This document shows, piece by piece, positions 12,752 through 23,000 of a stretch of 64,000 bases of DNA. The first letter of the stretch is position 1; the number at the start of each line of letters is the position of its first letter. Position numbers and translations under genes: made by a program. Source of the DNA: Fasciolopsis buskii (lineage: Eukaryota > Platyhelminthes > Trematoda > Plagiorchiida > Fasciolidae); NCBI GenBank assembly GCA_008360955.1, contig LUCM01004162.1, positions 156,280 through 220,279 on the forward strand. Direction: 5' to 3'. The notes below the pieces were generated by a model. It was not told the origin of the DNA. It did not search any database and worked only from the letters and a program-made list of their open reading frames with translations.

Positions 12752-13560
12752 GTGGTCACAACTATACTGGTCGAAAACAAAAATGATCACAGACAAAACA
12801 TCTTTCCAGAAAAAACCTTTGCCAACACTTCACGCAACCCCGGTCATGCGCGATTAATTTTCAGGGGTGCAACCAACAAACAATGCAAGGCCATTCCTAA
12901 CAGTACACCTTTTATCACCAAAGCACTCAGCGACCCACCTGTCCAACAGAAATTTATTGTTGACGCCGTTCACAAGTTAACGCCCCGCGGTCGTAGACCT
13001 AGATATATCAAGGCCGCTCATCATACCAAGTACCCACCCAAACGGCCTAACTTTGGCCCCCCAACTTGCTTCTTCACGCTCGAATACTCGTCCAGCCAGC
13101 GCACACTCTACAGTATGCGCCCCAAAGCCAGTTCCTTTAGTTCACCGTCACAAGCCACCGTGTCCCCACAGGCCGCAGGCCCTCAAATGACTGGTGATGC
13201 ACTTGACACCAAGGACGGATCATTTTCTAACCAGTGATGCCGCTACCCTGCTCAAAGGGATGAGTCAACGTAGAGCGCATAATCCGGTTCTACCTCTTAA
13301 CACTGCCGTCAAGTCCACAAATAAAAACGCTGGCTTACTCTGTCCGTTTAGACTTATCATATCCAGAATTTTAAAGCGGCGATATTACAAACCGCCTGTG
13401 GCTTGGTTCTCCTGTCATTTGACCTCCAGAGTACAGGTGGTAAATGTAAATGGATCTCTATCCTTGCTTCGTTCGGTTACTAGCAGCATTATTCAGTGGA
13501 GCTCACTAGGTTCTCCACATTTCCTGCTTTACATCAACGACATTTTCGCATATTAAAAAT
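12752..13560 (+). pseudogene. CR1-like fragment with RT motif and possible Pro/Ser-rich leader
   Basis: A 161-codon open stretch (12752-13237), the longest in the window, is rich in Pro, Ser, Thr, Lys and Gln but has no diagnostic motif. It may be ORF1-like. In an overlapping frame, 13388-13553 encodes AWFSCHLTSRVQVVNVNGSL and then, after a decayed patch, LGSPHFLLYINDIFAY. These correspond to the CR1 RT blocks 'AWFSSYLTxRxQxVxVNG' and 'SVLGPLLFLLYINDI'. The upstream palm and the FADD box are missing, so the fragment is truncated on both sides. The link between the Pro/Ser-rich part and the RT part is inferred from adjacency only. Confidence 0.55.
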
Positions 13561-16500
13561 TGATGTCCTAGCTTTTGCCACTTGAATCAGAATGCATTCT
13601 GTGAGGCTGAACATGGTGAGATAACGCAAACCCAGGTCTCTGACTGTTTGAGTGAAGAAATGACTTTTTGGACAATATCAAGGAGTCCTGTAGGAACGTG
13701 GCATTTGTGCGCCAGTATGCTGCTTTTGTGGGCTGAGAATCGCATCGACCGAGTTGTGCCTTGAATTAAGGGACAATAAATCATATTTTTTGTTGCATAT
13801 GGTAGTGCTGAGATCACGGGGTAACACCTATATGCAATTTTTGTCACCCACAAACAGAAAAGAAGCACCATGTTTAGTATTAAGCAAAAGGTCGTTGATC
13901 TAAGGCTTGGGGTGCAACACGCGGTCAAAAGCCCTTATCATATTTGGAAAAATCACAATCATCGACTTTCGCTGCTGTCAGCTTTCATCACTGTGTTTGA
14001 GAAACCAGTCCTCCAGGCAGAATATGATTTACTTTGAAGGAAACCATGTTGGCCGGCGTTAATGAGGCCGTGGTCTACACGTAAGTTTTAACATGCTTTA
14101 TATCATTCTTTCCATAATACGTGAGGCGACCAAGGTGTGATGGTTGAGGCTGCAATAAGTTAGCTCCTGTTTTGAGCCGTTTTTGCAAGTTGGGAAAATG
14201 ATGGAAGTTTTTGGTTGATGAGAGAAGGTAGTAATATTCAAGGAGATATGAAATAAATTGGACGAGATTATCAGAATATCTGCAAACTCAAACCTGAAGA
14301 GGCTCGGAAAAGGTCGTTTGGTCCAATGTTGAAAGACAGTCTCATTTTGAGCAGCAGTGGTTTGCTATCAGTTTGGTGGAATGAGGATCGTGGGGGAGAT
14401 ACAGAGGAAACTGGAGCAACGTCCGATGAAGCATTGTAATAGTAGAGGGCTCCGTTAGGCGCAACATTTTGTGGTAAGAAACCTGAGCGATATGTGCCAG
14501 GGAAGATGTAGACGCAACGGATCAGTTATAATCAATAGGAAACATCAGAAGCGACATTATTTGGGTGTCTTCTATTGGGACCGAAAGGGGATGCTCGAGT
14601 GAGTCCCAGTGCTGCTTGGGACCAGTGAAAGATTCTCAACGTGGATTTGTAAATGGAGTAACGTACATGAAACTGGTAGTTTGCAACCCGTGTTGCCTTT
14701 GACAACAGTGCAAGTGTATCCAAGTTTCACTTTAGGACTAACCTGCTGTATACTATTTAGTGAAACGCAGTAGTCCATGCCGCCAGCATATACCATTAAT
14801 TACTTTTTAATTTTGCCGTCAACAACAAATTGACGGGGAATATTTTTCCGTGGCAGGAGTGGTTACAGGAAGACATAAATTATGGGATGCCAAAGAACTG
14901 TCATTTGACTCGGATTAGTAGTCTTAGTGTTACGGTCAACTGATTGAATGAGTCCAACTTCAACATACTTGAAACACAGCATTTGGGAATTGACATTTGT
15001 ACCTGGAAGGGTGCTTCTCACAGAAACGACAATTCATCGGTGTGGCTTTTAGATTCCACCTGTCAGTCCGATCGGCTTGTACATTTGAACCAAATATTTT
15101 ATTAGAATTGAATTTGCTGGTGGTCGGATGAGCGGACGGAGACGAGACGTGTGAAGTGGACTCGATTGGCCTAGTCAAAACTTGATTATGGTCCTGACAC
15201 CTAGCCCGCACCCATTGGGTAGTAAAATCACGAGGCGGAATTACCTTAAGCTATAGTTCGTAGCTAATAATCCCAGAGATAAGCCGGGCTGGAATCTGAA
15301 TCTTCAATTGACCGCCAAGTTACATCACCTCGTACATATCAAAACATCGAGGATGAACACAGGAATATATTGAGATTATTTCTACTATTTCGGATGCACT
15401 TGCGCCCATTATACAATTTTAAATTTGATTGGCTGTACGTGGTGTAGGACAAGTTTCTAAGTTTTAATATTCCTAGGAGTCCAGTTTCCGTGGATGGGAT
15501 AGGTTTTTGATGACTGTATACCCCGGCAACTTTACAAAACTTGTTAAACAGTTTTTCTCCTTTATTGGAAATCTTTTCATGAACAATGCACCACAACTCA
15601 AACTTTTCGAAATAAACCTGAATTTAGCGCACAAGAGCTTATTGATCGGGTTTTTCTAAAACACGTTACTGGCATGACACTAATTGCTGAATTGTAATAA
15701 TGTCCTCCTGGTAACGCAGCCGAATGAATGGAAATATCCAGATGTACTCAGGAATGAATCACAACAGCGGTAATCAGAACACAGATCGAATTCGCATATT
15801 CTTAAAATTCAAGAACATCTATTCATAAAGTGCTCCAAGCATTGGCATGTAAGCAAGGCAACGAATAAATAGTTTATGAACGATCCTGAAACTGGCCTAC
15901 CCTTCACAGTGCACTCACCTCATTTGACCATTTCATGCCAGCGCGACCTTCGCACCGATTATTGGACGTCAACAGATCCCGATGGATCCTTATTGCAGTA
16001 TTTTCCCGGCGGTCCTTTCGTCGCAATTCAAGCTCTTGGTTACTGAAAGCGGGAGATGTCCTTATTGTTCTTCAAGCGCCCAAGCCTCTATCCAGCAAAC
16101 AGAAGCAGTCTTGCTGTTGCCCTGTGCGATCAGCCCAGTTGTCACAAATTCTACTCCCTACCAAACTGTAACGAAAACTATTTTTCATGCGGAAGAAATT
16201 ACCTACTAACTTGTCCAAGAGCCGATTTGGTACCCCCGAACGGTTTACTGGGCTTGTGAGACAATATAAATATATATTTTTTAGTTGTTTATACTTTTCA
16301 ACCACCTCGAATCGTCATCTCACCCTGTTTTCTGTCCAATCTCTTTGTCACATACAACAAAGGGCCCACTCTTCTCCCGCAAATTTTTCTTTTACTTTTG
16401 ATGTCGGAACCTACTTTTGTCACTGAAACATTTCATGCTATGACTTTCGTACGCACTGTCATTTTTTGCGCGTGAAATTTCCCACTTCAAAACAAGTGTT

Positions 16501-17220
16501 CCACCGACTGTTTTCGTTAATTTCGATTAAATACAGCGTTCATATTTGGTTTCCGTTTTCTTATGTTCTTCCGGCAGTTACAAATATCACTTCGGTGGAC
16601 ATTAGTAATGTCTGTTGACTGTCCACATGTTTTCTTCCCTTTCCTTTGAGTTTTATCATCACTGGCTAACTTCATGGACATATATACGCATGTTACATCA
16701 GTTGGCTATTACATGCAAATCTTAATTTGAGCAGTCACCTAGAATACTACAAAGAAGCTTACCGACGTGGTTTAAGCTAACGCTGTTTTACGGTACTGAA
16801 TCCATACATGCATATTGCTAACACTTTCATGGTCTTGTGAATTTGACCTTTCCTGTATGTTCCCAATTAGGACATTTGTAAAAATTTGATTGCACCTCCG
16901 CGCGTGCTGCTCGAAAATAAAAAAGTTCATTTTGTTATTATCATTCTTCTGCGAGATGTCATTAATGCATTTATATGAGTGTTTGTACCCACTCTTATCA
17001 TCGGAAACTTTCAAAGGGTTCTCTGCAGTTTTACCATGAGCCGCATCACACTCGTTGTAACGGATTCGATCTTGGCGTTAACTTCGTAAAGCTTAAGTAG
17101 GATAAGAAATTGTGGGCTGTTCAAAAGCGGCGTTCTGCCGTAGCACCTAAACGACTTCATGCCCATGTGGGTCGTTGCATTCGACTTCCACCCGCTACTA
17201 CGTCATTCGAATGGCAGGGA
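13560..17220. other. No recognisable gene
   Basis: Short open stretches only, none with a domain I can name. A minus-strand stretch at 14960-15211 ends with a Cys/His cluster (CRFCEKHPSRYKC) that superficially resembles a zinc knuckle; see rejected items. 15900-16440 on + is pyrimidine-rich with overlapping short frames. Confidence 0.35.
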
Positions 17221-17439
17221 CTAATGGCGTAGACCGAAGTACGGAAAAAGGAGCTTCTTGTGCCAAACTATACCCGGCCTAGGCAAGAAAGCTATTCCCG
17301 CTGAGGATGCTCTCCCATGAGCATCCAAGTTTCGCGATTCAGCATTCACAAATAGATGTGGGCTCCAGGAAGGTGCGGATATTGCAAGTTCAGTAGCTGC
17401 CAGGACCACAAGGCATTTATCTGGCGGTTTTCGGGGCAC

Positions 17440-18050
17440 TCACTTTAAATTTAACTAGTTTTCTAAGTTTGTCCATAGGAGGAAAGAGTTTTCCAGCTTA
17501 CTGGAAGACCTCCGTGGTGTTCCCGCTGCTCAAAAAAGGTTTTCGAAAAAATCCTGGCAACCATCGTCCAGTCAATGTTGCCTGCATTGCAAAAAGGGCG
17601 GTAGGGAGTTCGGTGCCGGTGCGGACTGGTGATTAGCTAGAACGCTATATACTCTTGCGTGTAGCTCAACGTGGAGTTCATCTGAGGCTCTGCCGTGTGC
17701 TGAACCTGTCGCTAGTTAGATGATGTTGGACGATTGTCATGGCGAATAACCATCTCCTTGGACTTCAGGAAGGCCATCAACAGTTTCCTCATGATTGTTT
17801 GCTGTCGAAGCTGAGGACATGTTGGTTAAAAATTTGTGGCTTCGGCAGGTTGTAGATCTTCTGAGAGGAGAACGTAGGATGTCTAGCTGCGGCCAAACTT
17901 TTAGGTTGCTGCAAGTCGTGTTCCACAGAATTCTGTTATGGGATGACTACCATTTTTACATATGTCAATAGATTCCCATTAGTTTTCCTGTCTCCTCGCC
18001 TGATCCATGCGGATAACTTGAAACTGGCATTCAGGTGAATGAGAGGTGCA
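17440..18050 (+). pseudogene. CR1-like reverse transcriptase remnant
   Basis: At about 17500-17580 the translation reads YWKTSVVFPLLKKGFRKNPG followed by NHRPVNVACIAKR. This is the conserved 'WKtaxVxPlfKKGsrxxPxNYRPVSLtcIaxK' opening of CR1-type RTs. Downstream (17750-17900) frames change repeatedly, but the 'LDFxKAFDxVxHxxLLxKLRxxG' region is still visible as fragments around DFRKA and LLSKLRTC. At 18005-18030 HADNLKL occupies the place of the FADDxKL catalytic box, with the second aspartate lost. Several in-frame stops rule out function. It shares strand and subfamily style with the other CR1-like fragments of this window. Confidence 0.65.
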
Positions 18051-19850
18051 TAAAATGATTCCTTAGTGCAGTCTTGTCGCCCTGTCTCTGAGATCAACTT
18101 TATGGTCATTACCGACTAATGTTTCGAAACATGTGCGTAGGCCAGAGAAGTCTGATTAATTTTGTTAACTTGGCAAAGGTCCTAGGGACCGTGGTTTCGG
18201 CATCCGTAAAGACAAGGGTAATGTGTATCCGATCGGTGTATACTTTGGATTTATTCTGTCGGATTCATCAGCTTTCATTTCACACCACCCAAAGCCTTTT
18301 GACTTTGCTGGCCATATTTTACTTTTTATTGCCAATCTCATTTTTCAGCAAAATCTACTCACCTTCCGTGCTTCATGCGTTTTCATCTCTTCGATTGACC
18401 CAGGTAACATTTCAGCAATTTTTTATCTCTCCGTTCACGTGTGGCAATAGTTTTCAATTCATTTTTTTATTTCTGCCAGTGGCGACCACCTGTGTTTTTT
18501 GTGTTCAGCTTGGTGCAAACTAACGTGTGTCTAAATACAACGTATTCACTTTAGTTTGGAGCTGTATCAGTTTTTCCCTAGATCGTGGGTAAATTATCCC
18601 TTTTATACTCTTCGCATTTCATGAGGCATTCATTTGTATATACTCCTGTCTTTGTGAGTACTCGTCGTGTCTTCGTTCTCGTGTGCAACACCTTCAGAAA
18701 GTAGTCTTACCTTCCCCTGTGCTTCTCGCAAAATGGGATGTATGCTTAGTATTATTAAGCACGGGCAATGTGTGCCCCTCAGCAAGAACCATTCTTCAAC
18801 TCAGTCTTCCATCCAATTTGGTAGTTTGTTTAAAGATTAACTGAGCAAGATTTATGTTCTGACTCCTTTTCTGAAATTGAACGTCCTGTAAGATATAATT
18901 TGAATTCGCGGGATTCACCGAATTCAGTGTAGCGGTGTCTATCTTTCGGAGAAAATCCGTCATTTTCGGGCATCTTTTTCTGAGATCTGCCCTAACGGCA
19001 GATATTGATTTTGTAACATTTATTTGCCTGGTTTCGTTTTAGAGGCTGCGAGATTTCTGCAGTTCCGCTCTTGTCGCATTCTCACAACTCCTCGCTTGTG
19101 ATCTGTGCATACAGCTGGGCACTTTCTGCCGTGGTTTCCTGTCACATGTGTGGTCGCATCGCTGCTGTTTTAGCACCACGATACATACAATACATTTGTC
19201 ACATCTGGCTGTTGTTACGGGTTTTGTCTGTTCTATCGACTGAGCGGACTTTGTCAATCGAAGTTTCGTAGCTGACACGTCCTGGGATGGCGTATCCGAA
19301 GTCTTCTATACCAAGATTCAAGTTATCCGATTCGTTCCCGTTTGGTTTGAGGAATTGCACACGTTTAAGATGAATTTCAAGGGTACCCTTTGCAATCCGC
19401 ATAGCCTCAGAATCAGCATCCCGGCTGACCGTATCCATTCAAAAGTGCCTATGTCTGTGTAAATCGTTAAATCTTTTCCGGCAGAATTAAACGTACACTT
19501 CTATGTGTCGCTTAGAAGAGAGAGTAGACATAGTTTTCGCATATTCTTAAAGTGAAGACGGAACCAGACCCGTGCCTTGTACAAAACGTTTTCCAAATCT
19601 GACTTCTATATCCGAACTAGTTTCCGTTATTTCCAAGACGAAAAGGACATGGTCCGGAAAACGGGTTTCTTCAAAACATTGTTCATTCTCAATGAAACAT
19701 GTCTGAAAAGCTAAAATCACCCAACCTATTGTTTTTCACGTTCCAATGGTGCATCACATTGCCCACTTAGTTTAATTTTGTTGATATTTTTTAAAAAAAA
19801 CCAAACTTTTGCACGCAATATACGTCGCGAGCAACACAGACATTCTGAAA
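18050..19850. other. No recognisable gene
   Basis: A 134-codon open stretch at 18119-18523 on + is hydrophobic because the strand is T-rich. It shows no family motif. Nothing else could be supported. Confidence 0.35.
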
Positions 19851-19914
19851 TGTTTACATGAAATAATTCCCCATGTGATATCATCGCTCAACTCACCATA
19901 AAGAAATCATGGAA

Positions 19915-19959
19915 GCACTGTACAGCTGTTTCATCCTTGTTAGGAATCATCAGCAGTGC
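19915..19959 (-). ncRNA. Hammerhead ribozyme, SINE copy 1
   Basis: The minus strand has the full hammerhead core in order. Helix I 5' strand GCACTG is followed by CTGATGA, a helix II TCC/GGA stem with loop TAACAA, then GAAA. A very short helix III (ACA/TGT, loop GC) comes next, then the helix I 3' strand CAGTGC, which pairs perfectly with GCACTG. Beyond an internal bulge (TAT opposite T), TGGA pairs with TCCA and extends helix I, as in natural type I hammerheads with loop-loop contacts. The predicted cleavage triplet is GTA. The pair closing helix II next to the core is T-T. A self-cleaving RNA would set one end of the SINE transcript. Activity is inferred, not shown. Confidence 0.8.
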
Positions 19960-19970
19960 ATATCCACCGC

Positions 19971-20040
19971 GCCCGAACTGGGACGAGAACCCGGGACGAA
20001 CGATTCTGAGTCGAACGCCTTAGCCATTACGCTACCGGGC
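19971..20040 (-). other. tRNA-like head of SINE copy 1 (Pol III A and B boxes)
   Basis: On the minus strand the 70-base head begins GCCCGGTAGCGTAATGG. TAGCGTAATGG matches the A-box consensus TRGCNNARYGG exactly, and GGTTCTCGTCC is one or two changes from the B-box GGTTCGANTCC. It can fold like a tRNA: the ends pair GCCCG with CGGGC, a GGG/CCC T-stem closes a 7-base TTCTCGT loop, and a 7-base anticodon-position loop CTCAGAA puts CAG at the anticodon. The anticodon stem keeps only three pairs and ends in two U-U mismatches, so this is a SINE promoter rather than a working tRNA gene. Confidence 0.8.
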
Positions 20041-20044
20041 AGGC

Positions 20045-23000
20045 TCTGAACGGTTTGTTCAACTTCACCACATGATCATGTTGCACCTATCCGTCACTGA
20101 TTTGCACGGTTACTGTCCGTTAACTCATAGCGATCGACCCCTACTGATAAATGACTTCTCTGCAGGTAGCCTAAGTACAACGAAGGCTTTGGATATGACC
20201 TACAGAGCTTGATTGCTTGATGCATTCTGAAATGTATTCGAAAAAGTCCTCAAATTTATCCCGCCTGTCCCCCTAAGGTGACCAATTTAAAACATTCGGG
20301 CAAATTCGGGGATGACTTCTGACCGCGGTAGAACGCAGCTCGCTTAATTCCAACCAAATTTTCGCCTATAATCAGCTGCATATATATCTGATTTTTTCAA
20401 AAGACCACTGTAGTAGTTTGCTAATATTGCGCAAGGCAAATATCCCATAAAGTTTATGCGCATCTTCCCTTACACCATTCTGTTCAGTTTGTCAGCTATC
20501 TCTATATCCAAGTAAAAATATAATAGAGAATCGTCCCATGCTGTTGTACAAAGTTAATGTTCACGGTTTTCATTATGCGTCATTCGACTGATTTTATAAT
20601 TTCAATCCTTCAGAGGCCTGAAGTGAACGAACCACGATAGTAGTAAACATCTAACATTCACACTGTAATCAGTTTCAAAGGCAATATAAAAGTATTCTAA
20701 TATTTCCATTTTCCACTAACTTGCAGGAAGAGGTATTTATCCCATGAATGATGCTATAAGCAGTTTATAAAAATTGGCCTAAAGTGACATGCATGTATAT
20801 ACATATATGCTTGTGCGCAAGCGTACACGAACTAAGTCAACAATACTTCAAAAAAAGCACGAAATAACGCTGTTTAAATGAATACTTCTTGCCTCTTAAT
20901 ATGAACATCGCACGCCTACACTGACGCACACTGCTTGGCACAACGCTCACGGACTGCCTCTGCGAAAATCGCTACAATTTCCCTCTAAATTTTGCGTGGA
21001 AAGCTGCTCTTTATCCTTGGGGCAGATTGTGTCTGCAAATAGCGCATCCTACTCACTACTTCTGTATAGAATTTTATCTCTGCCAACGGAATTCTTCCAC
21101 ATGCTGATTCCATATTTATCCTGACAAGATAGGCTGTCATTAGGTGCGACTATACTTTACGCATGGAATTAACGCATATCTCTCCGAACACATTGTTTAA
21201 AAATTATGCGTGATTTCTTGTTAGTTAGTAAATCTATTCTTACTAATTGTTCAAAATGTCTTCCGTCTTTAAGCCGTTCTTTTAGCTTGTTTAAATCGAT
21301 TGCGCTGTCCACATTGATACTCCATTCGATGTACCTGGGATTAGTTAACACAGACGTTTGTTACAGAGGACAGCGTAGCTAACAACTGGACAACGACATC
21401 AATTCCGCCATAGAAGCTACAGCAGCCGGAAACCGTAACATTTTTACTGTAAACATATCGGCTTACGGAGTTCGGTCTCACAAGTTTTACGCACGACGGA
21501 TTTCAGCAAATTCAACCCTTTGATTACTGGCTCCAAGTATGTATCTGTCATCATGGGCAACCCTGAAGTGGTAAGATTACTAGAAACAGGGATTACGCAT
21601 TTGGAACAGCAGTGATCTAAATTTACCATGGGTGTCGATGGGCAGTGTCTAAAGGTGAACGTCTCTGCGAAAATCCGTTTTTGTATTAGGAATGGCTTGT
21701 CCTCGTAAGCAGGAACTGGTAAGGTTAATATTTGGTGTCTTCATTGGTGACCGACCGTTTACAGCTCCCAAGACATACAAGAAAGGCACCTTCGAGATTT
21801 CATTACTTAATATTTGCACCCGGGTAGTCTCACTGTAATTACCAGTAAGTTCTCGTTAGAACGTAATGAACGTTGGGATGCTCTTATTTTTGCATTTCGG
21901 GGCTACCTGGTGGATAAATATAATCACTCACTGGATTCTTAATGCGTGACACGACGTCGCCCTTTACATATAGATCATTCACAGCTGCGAGGAACTTTTC
22001 TCATACAAAGTGGATTACATTTAATATCAATAAGTGTCACTGTGAATAAAAAGTGACTTGTTAGTAGGGTCAACTGTGGAAAAAATGGAGGTAAAAACTT
22101 TGCTTATCGCGGTAAGGCTTCAGTAAACTTTTTCATCGTATTTCGCGTATGAACCACGTTTCAGTTGCATATGATAGCTGGTGATGCACATATATTTTCA
22201 AGTGTAGTGAAGTTTTCAGTCTAATAGAAAAATCTTTCGTCCGTTTGTAATCAAGGGGTTGAACTACCTCATAGATAAAGTTAACAGTAATTGAAGACAT
22301 ACTCTGTGTAACACACAAAAATTGTTAGCGGAGTCAACGACGGACAAAGTGAGGCTCAAAGGGTTTACTCCCAAACCGTGTCGGCAAACGTGACCAGACA
22401 ACAAGTCGTCTCTCAAAACTAGATGCATGTAATGTTCCTGCTGCCTTAGAGAACAAAAGGCACCAGCGTTCCGGATGCATTACTACTTACTTCGTGAAGC
22501 TACTACTGCGAATAGTGCGTCCGTTACAAATGCAATACCCAGTGTGATGCTTTGTCTGCTTCATGGTAGCCCAAGATAACTTATCATCCGTGATACTTGA
22601 AATTGTAAATTCCCTATGCCCAAAGCTTTTCTATTTCGATGACAGGGTCATTGAAATATTTCCCACTGTCAGACGGTTTGTCCATTCCAAACGACAGGCC
22701 AAACGTGAAGTGAAAGGACAAGGGCTGGAGTACACGACTCACAATAAACCAGAGTTATTGCCAATATCCATGAAAAGGAGACAGAATAATTAACTGAAGC
22801 AAACCGTCTATTTCTTCCGTTGGTTCACTGAATTTAGGAATGTACAATGCAATTAAGGGGAAGTGATTTATTTTCACTGGTTCTTTCCATCATTTCTGAT
22901 CTGTCAGTTTCGGCTTCAAAAAATATACAAAACGTGCGCATCCACGGCAATACGGTGAAGTCACCGATAACGATTGGTATTGCTAATAGAAAAAGTACTG

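Larger units (their letters stand above)
19852..20042 (-). mobile_element. tRNA-headed SINE with hammerhead ribozyme, copy 1
   Basis: This short retroposon is read on the minus strand. Its 5' head (20040 down to 19971) is tRNA-like with internal RNA polymerase III promoter boxes. The body contains a hammerhead ribozyme (19959 down to 19915), and a short tail ends near 19852. A second copy at 51837-52026 matches it along its whole length with about 16 mismatches by hand count, mostly transitions, so the repeat boundaries are seen directly. The combination of a Pol III promoter and a hammerhead in a SINE-sized repeat is the arrangement described for the Sm-alpha family of schistosomes. Retrotransposition would need a partner LINE; the RTE elements in this window are candidates, but no shared 3' tail is evident. 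Confidence 0.85.

Noticed and set aside
12752..13237. A real 161-codon protein-coding gene (longest open stretch)
   Set aside because: The length is near the chance expectation for 64 kb with low stop density in C-rich DNA. No domain is visible, and it leads into a broken CR1-like RT.
14960..15211. Zinc-knuckle gag fragment on the minus strand (CRFCEKHPSRYKC)
   Set aside because: Cys/His spacing only loosely resembles a knuckle, and no other gag or pol motif is found beside it on that strand.
18119..18523. Multi-pass membrane protein of 134 residues
   Set aside because: Hydrophobicity follows from T-rich composition. There is no start context, splice support or motif.
19971..20040. Functional tRNA gene with CAG anticodon
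   Set aside because: The anticodon stem has only three pairs with two flanking U-U mismatches, the same unit recurs attached to a hammerhead body at 51956-52025, and the B box is imperfect. It is better explained as a SINE head.
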